The notes under the pieces are model-generated. The model worked only from the letters and a program-made list of their open reading frames with translations, ran no database searches and was not told where the DNA came from. Positions 1-7,324 of a stretch of DNA of 64,000 bases are shown piece by piece. The translations under genes and the position numbers were made by a program. The stretch spans positions 62,001-126,000 of the forward strand of contig JAFTSS010000080.1 of assembly GCA_017467185.1 (NCBI GenBank). The letters are read 5' to 3'. Every line of letters starts with the position of its first letter. Within the stretch, counting starts at the first letter, position 1. The DNA comes from Paludibacteraceae bacterium (GTDB lineage: Bacteria > Bacteroidota > Bacteroidia > Bacteroidales > Paludibacteraceae).

Positions 1-830
1 CGAGTTTCCCCCGACATCCAACTATTTTGTCTTTCTCTACGTTCATTGCTCTCTAATCCAGCATGATAATAGTTTGCCGATAAATCCATAGATTGTAGCA
101 TTTTAGCCACCTTCTCAGCTCCATCACGCGTACGAGTATATACTATTGCCGACCCCTGCACAGCAATCAGAATTTTATAGAGTTGAGCATCTTTATTGTC
201 CGACATGCGCACCACATAGTGAAGATTATTGCGTTCAACACTCGCCTGAAACATATTATTTGGCGTGCGAAACAATAATTTGTCCTTTATATCACTTACC
301 ACATCAGGCGTAGCCGAAGCCGTCAACGCCAATATCGGCACATCGGGATACATCTCTCGCAAATCAGCAATTTTCAAATACGAAGGACGAAAATCATAAC
401 CCCATTCCGAAATACAATGAGCCTCATCCACCGCAATAAGACTTAGTTGAAGAAATTGCAAACGCTTGAGGAACAACTCCGACTGCAACCTTTCAGGCGC
501 AACATACAACATCTTAAACGCCCCATACTGAGCCTGCTCCAATATATTAAACACCCTATCGCGACTCATTCCAGCATGTATCACCTCAGCGCGAATACCA
601 CGTTTCTTGAGGTTTTGTATTTGGTCGGTCATCAGCGCAATAAGTGGAGAGATAATAAGCGCCATACCCTCCATAGCCAACGCAGGCACCTGATACGTAA
701 TCGACTTACCACCACCCGTTGGCAATATCGCAAGCGTATCAATTCCCGCCCCAATGCTCTCGATAATATCCAATTGCAATGGTCGGAAATCATCATAACC
801 CCAATTTTCCTTCAATATTTTGTGATACAT
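1..830 (-). CDS. recQ: ATP-dependent DNA helicase RecQ, 5' part (runs off the window)
   Basis: RecQ unwinds DNA 3' to 5' during recombination and fork repair in the cytoplasm. About 276 codons are visible, read from the ATG at 830; the rest lies beyond base 1. The Walker A motif PTGGGKS is at residues 37-43, the helicase box VDEAHCISEWGYDFRP starts near residue 134, and TASAT (motif III) follows. The DEAH box with the CIS-W-G-DFRP extension is diagnostic of RecQ. The C-terminal zinc-binding and HRDC regions cannot be checked. A TAACTTTG box on the minus strand at 855-862 is a plausible -7 element. Identification is firm; only completeness is unknown. Confidence 0.95.
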   Translation of the reverse strand, partial: MYHKILKENWGYDDFRPLQLDIIESIGAGIDTLAILPTGGGKSITYQVPALAMEGMALIISPLIALMTDQIQNLKKRGIRAEVIHAGMSRDRVFNILEQAQYGAFKMLYVAPERLQSELFLKRLQFLQLSLIAVDEAHCISEWGYDFRPSYLKIADLREMYPDVPILALTASATPDVVSDIKDKLLFRTPNNMFQASVERNNLHYVVRMSDNKDAQLYKILIAVQGSAIVYTRTRDGAEKVAKMLQSMDLSANYYHAGLESNERRERQNSWMSGET

Positions 831-913
831 GTGCGATAACTTTTTTTATGATTACAAAGTTAATAAAAAACTTTCATAAAAGATATAATCAAAATAAAAA
901 CTTCAATATATAT

Positions 914-943
914 TTGTTAATTAAAAAAAAAATTGTACCTTTG
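914..943 (+). promoter_or_regulatory. Bacteroidota-type promoter of the ATPase relic
   Basis: TTG at 914-916, 19 bases, then TACCTTTG at 936-943. This is the -33/-7 arrangement of the Bacteroidota housekeeping sigma factor. The first repeat of the leader begins three bases after the box. Confidence 0.75.
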
Positions 944-945
944 CA

Positions 946-1000
946 TTGAGTAAAATAACTCAATGCGTTGAGTAAAATTACTCAATACACTGAGTAAAAT
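946..1000 (+). repeat. Three 22-base-spaced leader repeats with dyad symmetry
   Basis: The core TGAGTAAAAT occurs three times, with unit starts at 946, 968 and 990, an exact 22-base period. The first two units are followed by the inverse ACTCAA, so each forms a near-perfect palindrome (TTGAGTAA-AA-TTACTCAA in the second). The array fills the space between promoter and start codon and would be transcribed. The intact ATPase gene at 37162 has an analogous three-copy leader of different sequence. Confidence 0.85.
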
Positions 1001-1008
1001 GTAGGATT

Positions 1009-1210
1009 ATGTACAAAAGAGCAGATTATCAAACCATTAAAAGTAGGCTTGAAGAGCCAAGACATTTCATTCAAGTAGTAATGGGACCACGACACAAAAG
1101 GATTAGAGAGGTTTAAGCAGCTATTTAATCCCAAAAGAGCATTTGTTGTTGGGGAAGGTGGAATTAGTGTGGAAGACTTTTTGACAATGGATTTGCGTAA
1201 ATTGTTTTAA
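1009..1210 (+). pseudogene. Relic of an AAA ATPase (AAA_14/DUF4143 type) with the middle deleted
   Basis: The ATG at 1009 opens a frame beginning MYKRADYQTIKSRLEE and reading through VVMGPRHK, the start of a P-loop (the family has GPRQVGKT), then stops after about 35 codons. In another frame the sequence resumes with the typical family C-terminus: FNPKRAFVVGEGGISVEDFL and then TMDLRKLF, ending at the TAA at 1208-1210. Everything between the P-loop and the last 35 or so residues, roughly 300 codons, is missing. Promoter, leader repeats and terminator are intact, so a short RNA may still be made. The family assignment rests on both ends matching; the ATPase itself is certainly not functional. 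Confidence 0.8.
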
Positions 1211-1212
1211 AT

Positions 1213-1249
1213 AAAAGAGATACATCACTTGTGATGTATCTCTTTTTTT
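1213..1249 (+). terminator. Rho-independent terminator after the ATPase relic
   Basis: A perfect 13-base stem, AGAGATACATCAC / GTGATGTATCTCT, with a 2-base loop is followed by seven T. The upstream A run makes it usable from both strands. Confidence 0.9.
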
Positions 1250-1264
1250 GTTTGACTATAGTAG

Positions 1265-1285
1265 GGACGCACGGTTCGTGCGTCC
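1265..1285. repeat. Palindromic repeat, GGACGCACG type
   Basis: GGACGCACG-gtt-CGTGCGTCC, a 9-base inverted repeat preceded by GTAG. It belongs to the palindrome family also found at 2639, 2712, 9652, 16440, 26200, 43673, 43727 and 49983. No T run follows, so it is not an obvious terminator here. Confidence 0.85.
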
Positions 1286-1340
1286 GATGACCCGAAGGGG
1301 CAAAAACAACCTTTGCCTATCGACACAATTAATATGGTCG

Positions 1341-1581
1341 TTATAACACTATTTTTTCCACTTCGCCACCCATTGTGATGAGGTATATGCCTCGTGGGAG
1401 TGTGAGAGTAGAGGCGTTGCCAGAGTAGATTAGGCGACCTGCGGCATCGAGGATGTGATAGTCGTTAGTTGCGCCTTCGATGTGGAGAGTGCCGTTGGTT
1501 GTGTAGATGTTAGCAGATGAGATTTTTGAGGTTTCGAAGTCAATTGCGTCTACTTCGTTAAGACATGCATATAATGCAATA
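1341..1581 (-). pseudogene. Orphan T9SS C-terminal sorting domain (gene relic)
   Basis: Read on the minus strand, this frame ends at the TAA at 1343-1341 and encodes about 75 residues with no start codon; an in-frame TGA lies just upstream. The translation contains YTTNGTLHIEGATNDYHILD, AAGRLIYSG, LPRGIYLI and GEVEKIVL. This is a type IX secretion C-terminal domain almost identical in pattern to the end of the BspA-like protein at 40698-43493 (VFDASGRLIYSG, LPRGVYVI, GEVEKVVI). The passenger protein is gone. It probably remains from a deleted or recombined surface-protein gene. Confidence 0.75.
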
Positions 1582-1616
1582 TATCATCCTGTAGGTGTTA
1601 ATAATATTACTCTCTT

Positions 1617-2273
1617 TTATTTACAAACAGGTCTAATAGGATATCCAGCCCATCTAGCTAAAGTTCCAAGACCTATCATATTTTCATCTTGATAGCTAAT
1701 GCACAAAATATTAGCGCAATCTAATTCGTTTACACTTCGTTGACTTGACAAATAATAAGATACGAAATCTATACCAGTTATATTGTTCCCTGGAATATAA
1801 CCACTAAAAGGTAAAAATATACTACGATCGGTATAACCAGATATATTTGAGGTTACTAAAAATCCATTTACTCCATTTTTCGAAGAGTATGTCCAATTAC
1901 AATTATCAATAAGTTCTTGCAGTTCTTCTGTAGTAGGTATTCTCCAATCATCTCCCCATTTTATTACTGCAGCATCATCTTCAGGGTCAAGCATCATTTT
2001 TCTATCTGTTAAATTATACTTAGTAAAATTATCTTCTTTTCCATACTTATACGTATTCCAATCATAATAATCTTTAGATTCTATTTCTCCCCATGCAAAA
2101 TACTCCCCATAATCTTCAGGCTTTTCTGCTCCTATATTGCATGTGGCCCATTTTACAGATAAACCCAAATCAATGTAATCGTGTTTAATTTTTGTTTCCT
2201 CTTTTTCTTCACAACCAACTAAAACAAATAAACACATTGTTCTCAAAATAACCATTGAAAATATTTTCTTCAT
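1617..2273 (-). CDS. Lipoprotein with FISUMP-type domain
   Basis: A 218-residue predicted outer lipoprotein. The start MKKIFSMVILRT is chosen over an upstream ATG because it begins a standard lipoprotein signal peptide with lipobox LVGC and acceptor Cys21. The mature part has YIDLGLSVKWATCNIG, YGEYFAWGE, WRIPTTEELQELI and YPIRPV, the hallmark blocks of the Fibrobacter succinogenes major paralogous (FISUMP) family common in Bacteroidota. The role of that family is unknown; a surface function is inferred from the lipobox. It lies downstream of the ncRNA at 2329-2540 on the same strand but behind that RNA's terminator. The nearby CTD relic at 1341 is in a separate frame. Confidence 0.8.
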   Translation of the reverse strand: MKKIFSMVILRTMCLFVLVGCEEKEETKIKHDYIDLGLSVKWATCNIGAEKPEDYGEYFAWGEIESKDYYDWNTYKYGKEDNFTKYNLTDRKMMLDPEDDAAVIKWGDDWRIPTTEELQELIDNCNWTYSSKNGVNGFLVTSNISGYTDRSIFLPFSGYIPGNNITGIDFVSYYLSSQRSVNELDCANILCISYQDENMIGLGTLARWAGYPIRPVCK

Positions 2274-2328
2274 AATAATATCCCTAATTCGTGTCGGGCG
2301 CAACTTTTTGTTTTATAATAATAAGCAT

Positions 2329-2356
2329 AAAAAAAGCGAGAACTTAACTTTCTCGC
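2329..2356 (-). terminator. Terminator of the rod-shaped ncRNA
   Basis: Minus strand GCGAGAA-agttaag-TTCTCGC followed by seven T. It separates the ncRNA from the FISUMP lipoprotein gene. Confidence 0.85.
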
Positions 2357-2540
2357 TATTTACAGGTGTTTTGGCGTGACCTTGAATCTACGAACAAGTT
2401 AAGCCCACGCTGTATACACAACAATGGGCATCTTTTAACTTATTCTTTCAGATTCAAAAAATTCGCCAAAACTTTGTAAATAGAAAGAACAAAGCAAAAA
2501 TGCTTTACTGGGTGACCAAGAACGCTACTTGGTCTATGTT
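2329..2540 (-). ncRNA. Rod-shaped structured ncRNA, 6S RNA-like candidate
   Basis: No ORF, but strong structure. Successive nested perfect stems on the minus strand are 2475-2483 with 2356-2364 (9 pairs), 2464-2472 with 2368-2376 (9), 2450-2457 with 2382-2389 (8), 2435-2441 with 2396-2402 (7) and 2425-2429 with 2403-2407 (5), separated by internal loops. Two small hairpins (GACCAAG/CTTGGTC and AAAGCA/TGCTTT) lie at the 5' end. The gene has its own promoter and a GCGAGAA/TTCTCGC terminator with seven T. A roughly 200-base single rod with internal bubbles resembles 6S RNA; in Bacteroidales the Bacteroidales-1 motif has been proposed as 6S. The family name is inference; the structure is directly visible. 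Confidence 0.7.
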
Positions 2541-2544
2541 GGTG

Positions 2545-2575
2545 CAAAGGTAGTGATTTGTTTTGAGATGTGCAA
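2545..2575 (-). promoter_or_regulatory. Promoter of the rod-shaped ncRNA
   Basis: On the minus strand TTG (2575-2573), 20 bases, TACCTTTG (2552-2545). It matches the Bacteroidota consensus at both boxes, and transcription would begin near 2540. Confidence 0.8.
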
Positions 2576-2638
2576 GGGGTGGGGGAATTTTTTTTATAGG
2601 GGGTTGTTGTTTTGCGTTTTCGGTAATTTTGGTTGTAG

Positions 2639-2731
2639 GGACGCAGCGTGCTGCGTCCTATGGCTCGTTAGAGACAAATGGTTATGTTTTTTTTCAACCT
2701 GATGGTTGAAAGGACGCAGCACGCTGCGTCC
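2639..2731. repeat. Two palindromic repeats in opposite orientation
   Basis: GGACGCAGCGTGCTGCGTCC at 2639-2658 and GGACGCAGCACGCTGCGTCC at 2712-2731 are perfect 9-base inverted repeats around a 2-base centre. The first is preceded by TGTAG and the second followed by CTACA, so they form an inverted pair with about 50 bases between, also containing AACCTGATGGTT. The layout is REPIN-like. Confidence 0.85.
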
Positions 2732-2834
2732 CTACAATGCGATGCAACTATGGTGATTTGTTTTGGGAGTATAAGGTGGGGGAGGGGATTGGGTTATAGT
2801 ATGTTGTAGTTAGGGCGGGGTTGTGTAGGATAAA

Positions 2835-2870
2835 AAATAGGCGGTCAATCGGGATTTGATTGTCCGCCTG
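2835..2870 (-). terminator. Terminator of the uridine kinase-like gene
   Basis: Minus strand hairpin AGGCGGACAATC / GATTGACCGCCT with one mismatch, then a T-rich run, 13 bases after the stop codon at 2883. Confidence 0.85.
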
Positions 2871-2882
2871 TTTTTGTGCGTA

Positions 2883-4538
2883 TTATCTGAATGAACTGCC
2901 ACCGAGGAATTCTCTCAACAACGACGTCGCTGGTATTTCATGATCGTGAATAGGAATGAAGTATTTCAAGAACTTTAATAAACGGTGTGCTTCGGTATAT
3001 TCCTCGCAATATTGTGGCACGTCGGCAAGGATTGGTTCGGCATGTTTGCGGAGCACGGCGAGTTCGAATAACAGAGCTGAATTGAACATCACATCGGCAT
3101 TTTCTTGATAAGGGAAAATCCAACGCTCTTCGCCACGACGCACTGATGGCCAACGTTGTATTGTCTCGCGAGCTGAATAATTACGGAACTTGTAGTCGCG
3201 CACAATACGACGAAGCAGACGAGTATCTGCCGTAGGAATCCAGTTGTGTGAATCGAGTGAAATCGTTGTGAGTGCCGACACATATATTTTGAACATAGCC
3301 GATTGTGGTATCGAAGGGCACATATCTGGATTTAGGGCATGGATACCTTCCATAATTAGCACGCTACCAGGCGTAAGTTTTACTTTCTCGCCTCGCCAAC
3401 GACGTTCGCCTATCGTAAAATCGTAGTATGGCACTTCGACCTCTTCGCCATTTAATATTCTCACCAATTGGTTGTTAAGCAACTCAAGGTCGAGAGCATT
3501 AAGTGCTTCAAAGTCCCATTCTCCGTTTTCGTCAAGTGGCGTATCAACACGATTGACGAAATAGTTGTCAAGACTAAGCACAATAGGTTTTATGCCTGCC
3601 ACCATGAGTTGAATGCTAAGACGTTTTGAGAATGTAGTCTTTCCCGACGACGATGGACCAGAAATCATTACGAAACGACTTTCTGGCTGACGTTGAGCAA
3701 TCATATCGGCTATTTGAGCAATTTTCTTTTCGTGTAATGCCTCAGACACTTTAATCAAGTCGTAAACCGAGTGGTCGCGACAAATCTTGTTGAAATCACC
3801 CACATTGGTGAGTTCCATGAGTTTGTTCCAACGCACAAATTCATTGAAAATATCGAACATTTTAGGCTCATCAATAAATTTAGTGAGTTGTGTAGGATTT
3901 TTTCTATCTACAACACGTAAGAGAATACCATTCTTATAGCTTTGCAAGTCGAACATAGGCACATAGCCAGTCGAAGGTACAAGTACACCGTTGTAGTGGT
4001 CTATATAATCACCCATACGGAAATAACGTACGTATGGCACACCAAGTGTCTCAAACAGAATGGCTTTGTCCATCAGCCCACGTTGGCGGAACATCTCTAT
4101 AACGGTCATAGTTTGGCGTTCCTCGCTTATTATAGGCTCATTAGCAGCAATGATTTCTTGCATTTTACTGCGCAATGTATCAATAAGATTTTCAGATACT
4201 TTTGATTCGCGATTGTCAATACAGCAGTAGTAGCCTTGACAAATTGGGTGTTCGATACGTAGGCGTGATTCTGGTTGTATTTCAGACAACGCTTTCGCCA
4301 TAATCATACTGATAGAACGCAGATATACACGATTGCCCGATGGACATGTAACGTCGATGAATTCGATGTTTTTGGGTTTATAAATCCTAAAATTCAACGA
4401 TTCAACTTTGTAGTTTACTCGAGCGGCTAACACCTGATTAGGCAGATTGATTTGCAAATCGTTGTAGATGTCGAGCAGCGAAATACCCATTGGGTATTCT
4501 TTGTACGTCTGTGTGTTTTTGCAGTAGATTGTGACCAT
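2883..4538 (-). CDS. Uridine kinase-like P-loop protein with TGS/ThrRS-like N-terminal half
   Basis: A 551-residue cytoplasmic protein. Residues 1 to about 260 resemble the TGS and second domains of threonyl-tRNA synthetase (MVTIYCKNTQTYKEYPMGIS, later RYFRMGDYIDHYNG). The C-terminal half is a nucleoside kinase of the uridine kinase/phosphoribulokinase fold with Walker A GPSSSGKT at 294-301, followed by VLSLDNYFVNR, the substrate-binding segment, and VLIMEGIHALNP. This fusion is a recognised Bacteroidota and Firmicutes family annotated as nucleoside or uridine kinase; phosphorylation of uridine/cytidine is expected from the fold. It is transcribed alone, with its own terminator. The length is normal for the family. 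The precise substrate is not shown by sequence. Confidence 0.85.
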   Translation of the reverse strand: MVTIYCKNTQTYKEYPMGISLLDIYNDLQINLPNQVLAARVNYKVESLNFRIYKPKNIEFIDVTCPSGNRVYLRSISMIMAKALSEIQPESRLRIEHPICQGYYCCIDNRESKVSENLIDTLRSKMQEIIAANEPIISEERQTMTVIEMFRQRGLMDKAILFETLGVPYVRYFRMGDYIDHYNGVLVPSTGYVPMFDLQSYKNGILLRVVDRKNPTQLTKFIDEPKMFDIFNEFVRWNKLMELTNVGDFNKICRDHSVYDLIKVSEALHEKKIAQIADMIAQRQPESRFVMISGPSSSGKTTFSKRLSIQLMVAGIKPIVLSLDNYFVNRVDTPLDENGEWDFEALNALDLELLNNQLVRILNGEEVEVPYYDFTIGERRWRGEKVKLTPGSVLIMEGIHALNPDMCPSIPQSAMFKIYVSALTTISLDSHNWIPTADTRLLRRIVRDYKFRNYSARETIQRWPSVRRGEERWIFPYQENADVMFNSALLFELAVLRKHAEPILADVPQYCEEYTEAHRLLKFLKYFIPIHDHEIPATSLLREFLGGSSFR

Positions 4539-4887
4539 GAGAGTATAGAGATTAGTGTATAGAGTTTAGAGTTTAGGGGTGAGGGATTAGAGATTAGAGT
4601 GTAGTGGTTGCGTTAATTAATAAATTGATTTTCAGTGTGATTTTGCAAGTGCGTCAATAAAGTGTTATTTCGATGTCAAAGTTACACAAATTTTTTGTAA
4701 ATAATATGCAAATTTTTATTAAATTTGCAGTCGGAAACTTTATTTAGTAAAAAGCATGAAGTTGTAAGTCGCAAGACTTTGACTTTATTTGTGGGAAATA
4801 GCTTATTACTAATTTTTTAACTTTAACAATAGAGTGTCGAGTAACATTGTCTTTGCTACTCGCTACTCGCTACTTAAAATCTGAAAT
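4539..4887. other. Intergenic region with heptamer tract and divergent promoter boxes
   Basis: No gene. Bases about 4545-4605 are a decayed TAGAGTT/TAGAGAT tract with a 7-base period. A minus-strand TAACTTTG (4684-4677) could serve the kinase gene, and TAAATTTG at 4720-4727 the transporter. The region ends with CTCGCTACTCGCTACT and the shared leader TACTTAAAATCTGAAATATG in front of the transporter start. Confidence 0.6.
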
Positions 4888-6708
4888 ATGAATTTTGGTT
4901 TTGTTGACTTATTAACCCTTATTGGTTCTATCGGACTTTTCTTGTACGGTATGAAGTTGATGAGTGAGGGTTTACAAAAAGCTGCGGGCGACCGTTTGCG
5001 TAACATTTTAGCTTGGATGACCAACAATCGTTTTGTTGGTGCTTTGACCGGTATTCTTGTAACTGCTCTTATTCAGAGTTCGTCAGCCACGACTGTGATG
5101 ATTGTTAGTTTTGTTAATGCCGGTTTGTTGTCTTTGGGGCAATCAATGGCAGTTATTATGGGTGCCAATGTGGGTACTACAGCCACAGCTTGGATTCTTT
5201 ATCTTGGTGGCTTTAAAGTAAATCTTGCAGCAGCATCTATTCCGCTTATTGCATTCACAATACCGATGCTTTTTTCTAAGAAAAATTCTTGGAAAAGTTG
5301 GGGTGAGGTAATTCTTGGTTTCTCTTTCCTTTTTATGGGATTGGATTTATTAAACCATTCTGTACCAGACCTTCGCTCTAATCCTGAGTTGTTTGCTGCA
5401 ATACAAGATTATGCAGATATGGGTTTCTTCTCAGTTTTGTTATTTGCCTTCATCGGTATGGTAGTTACAATTGTTGTACAATCTTCAAGTGTGACTTTTG
5501 CTATCGTACTCGTCATCTGTAGCAAGGGTTGGGTCTCTTTTGAAATAGCGGCAGCTTTGGTGTTGGGTAGTAACATTGGTACTTGTATCACTCCGCTTAT
5601 TGCAGCTGTTTCTGGAAATATTTGGGCAAAACGTGCAGCTATGGGACATTTGATGTTCAATGTTTTAGGCTCTATTTGGGTGTTAGCGTTGTATTATCCA
5701 TTCATGAAGTTAGTTGTTTGGTTGTCAACTATGGGACAAGGCGACCCTACAGCTTTGCTCTCTTTTGTAGATAGCACCGACCCTGCAATTATCAATGCCT
5801 TGAATGACGGAACTCTTGATTTGACTAATCCTGCCAATCAGCAACTTGCTACCACATTTGCGGCTAATCAAGCTTACGTTTCTTTTGGTTTGTCTATATT
5901 TCACACTCTTTTCAATACAATCAACATCTGTGTTATGATTTGGTTCACTGGTTTGTATGTGAAAATTGTAACAAAACTTATTCCTGCTAAACCTGAAGAA
6001 GAAGAAAACGAATCGCATCTTACATTCATTACTACAGGTTTGCTCTCTACATCAGAGCTTTCTATCCTTCAGGCTAGTAAAGAAATTCAACTCTATGGCG
6101 AACGTGCTCAACGTATGTTCGGTCTCGTACGTGATTTATTCCACGAAACTGACGATAAAGAATTTACAAGCAAATTTTCTCGTATTCAAAAATACGAAAA
6201 CATTTCAGACCGCATGGAGGTTGAAATTGCAAACTATTTGACAAAAGTTTCGGCAGGTCGTCTTTCTGACGAAAGTAAACACCAAGTACAGATGAAACTT
6301 CGTGTTATCTCTGAAATTGAGAGTGTTGCCGATTCTTGCTACAATCTTGCACGTACATTGCAACGTCGTCATCAACAGCCAGAGAGATTTACTGATGAGA
6401 TAAATGGTAATGTTGAGTTGATGTTCAACCTCATCGAAAGCGGTTTACAAAATATGTGTAATGTACTTGGCGAAGAGCATATTGACCAAATGTATGTAAA
6501 TACGGCTCAAAATATTGAAAACGAAATCAACAATTATCGTAATCAGTTGAAGATGCAAAATGTTATTGCTGTCAACGAGGGTTATTACGATTATCCGACA
6601 GCAACTACATATATGGATACTATCGTAGAATGCGAAAAGATGGGTGATTACATTGTTAATGTAGTTGAAGCTGTTGCCGACTCAAAACTTCATCCAACAG
6701 GTAATTAA
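4888..6708 (+). CDS. Na+/phosphate cotransporter (NptA family) with PhoU-like C-terminus
   Basis: A 606-residue inner-membrane protein predicted to import phosphate with sodium. It contains the two inverted Na/Pi-cotransporter repeats with signature QSSSATT at 63-69 and QSSS at 198-201, and GANVGTT / GSNIGTC glycine motifs. About nine hydrophobic segments fill residues 1-360. The remainder (about 390-600) is helical and PhoU-like (RMEVEIANYLTKVSAGRLSD), as in bacterial YjbB/NptA proteins. The start has the shared leader ending at -1. A DUF1599 gene follows 72 bases downstream without a visible terminator. The family is clear; the phosphate substrate is the usual assignment. Confidence 0.92.
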   Translation: MNFGFVDLLTLIGSIGLFLYGMKLMSEGLQKAAGDRLRNILAWMTNNRFVGALTGILVTALIQSSSATTVMIVSFVNAGLLSLGQSMAVIMGANVGTTATAWILYLGGFKVNLAAASIPLIAFTIPMLFSKKNSWKSWGEVILGFSFLFMGLDLLNHSVPDLRSNPELFAAIQDYADMGFFSVLLFAFIGMVVTIVVQSSSVTFAIVLVICSKGWVSFEIAAALVLGSNIGTCITPLIAAVSGNIWAKRAAMGHLMFNVLGSIWVLALYYPFMKLVVWLSTMGQGDPTALLSFVDSTDPAIINALNDGTLDLTNPANQQLATTFAANQAYVSFGLSIFHTLFNTINICVMIWFTGLYVKIVTKLIPAKPEEEENESHLTFITTGLLSTSELSILQASKEIQLYGERAQRMFGLVRDLFHETDDKEFTSKFSRIQKYENISDRMEVEIANYLTKVSAGRLSDESKHQVQMKLRVISEIESVADSCYNLARTLQRRHQQPERFTDEINGNVELMFNLIESGLQNMCNVLGEEHIDQMYVNTAQNIENEINNYRNQLKMQNVIAVNEGYYDYPTATTYMDTIVECEKMGDYIVNVVEAVADSKLHPTGN

Positions 6709-6737
6709 ATGATAAATTTGAGAGTTTTAATTTGAAA

Positions 6738-6777
6738 GTTTCAACTTTCAATTTTCAACTTTCAACTTTCAACTTTT
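6738..6777 (+). repeat. Heptamer tract CAACTTT/CAATTTT
   Basis: About five tandem units of 7 bases, CAAYTTT, ending three bases before the start codon at 6780. The tract is open in the downstream frame, so a start upstream of it would add a repeat-encoded FNFQLSTFNF tail; the start after the tract is preferred. Confidence 0.85.
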
Positions 6778-6779
6778 TT

Positions 6780-7313
6780 ATGACTCTTACAGAACAACAA
6801 TTCGACAAATCGGCGGCTGAATGTCGTTCGATTTATGAGAAAAAATTGAAAGACTATGGTGCAGCTTGGCGCATTATGCGTCCTGCAAGTCTTACCGACC
6901 AAATATTTATTAAAGCCAATCGCATTCGTTCTTTAGAAATTAAAGGGACATCAATGGTTGGCGAAGGCATTCGTCCTGAGTTAATTGGTATTATCAATTA
7001 TTGTATTATTGCTCTTATCCAATTAGAGTTAGGGTATGCCGAGACCGACGATCTTCCGGTTGAACGAGCACTCGAACTATATGATAAGTATATGCTCGAA
7101 GCTAAAAACCTCATGATTGCCAAAAATCATGATTACGATGAAGCTTGGCGTCAAATGCGCACTCAGTCTTATACTGACCTCATTCTCATGAAGATACATC
7201 GCACAAAGCAAATCGAAGACAACAACGGCAAAACCCTCATTTCCGAAGGCGTCGATGCCAACTATTTCGATATGCTCAACTACGCTATCTTCTATATGAT
7301 ACAACAAGTCTAA
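6780..7313 (+). CDS. DUF1599 family protein
   Basis: A 177-residue cytoplasmic protein made of two copies of the DUF1599 unit. Copy one has YGAAWRIMRPASLTDQIFIK with RIRSLE; copy two has YDEAWRQMRTQSYTDLILMK with RTKQIE. The fold has been linked to nucleotide-modification associated proteins, but no reaction is established. In Bacteroidales this gene usually precedes the DoxX-like gene and tpiA, as it does here, so the three are probably co-transcribed (11 bases separate it from the next frame). The start at 6780 is chosen because upstream codons are encoded by the heptamer tract. Length agrees with relatives. Confidence 0.88.
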   Translation: MTLTEQQFDKSAAECRSIYEKKLKDYGAAWRIMRPASLTDQIFIKANRIRSLEIKGTSMVGEGIRPELIGIINYCIIALIQLELGYAETDDLPVERALELYDKYMLEAKNLMIAKNHDYDEAWRQMRTQSYTDLILMKIHRTKQIEDNNGKTLISEGVDANYFDMLNYAIFYMIQQV

Positions 7314-7324
7314 ATAAATTTGTT

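Noticed and set aside
447-839. Open frame of 130 codons on the plus strand
   Set aside because: It is the antisense of recQ, whose minus-strand frame has all helicase motifs.
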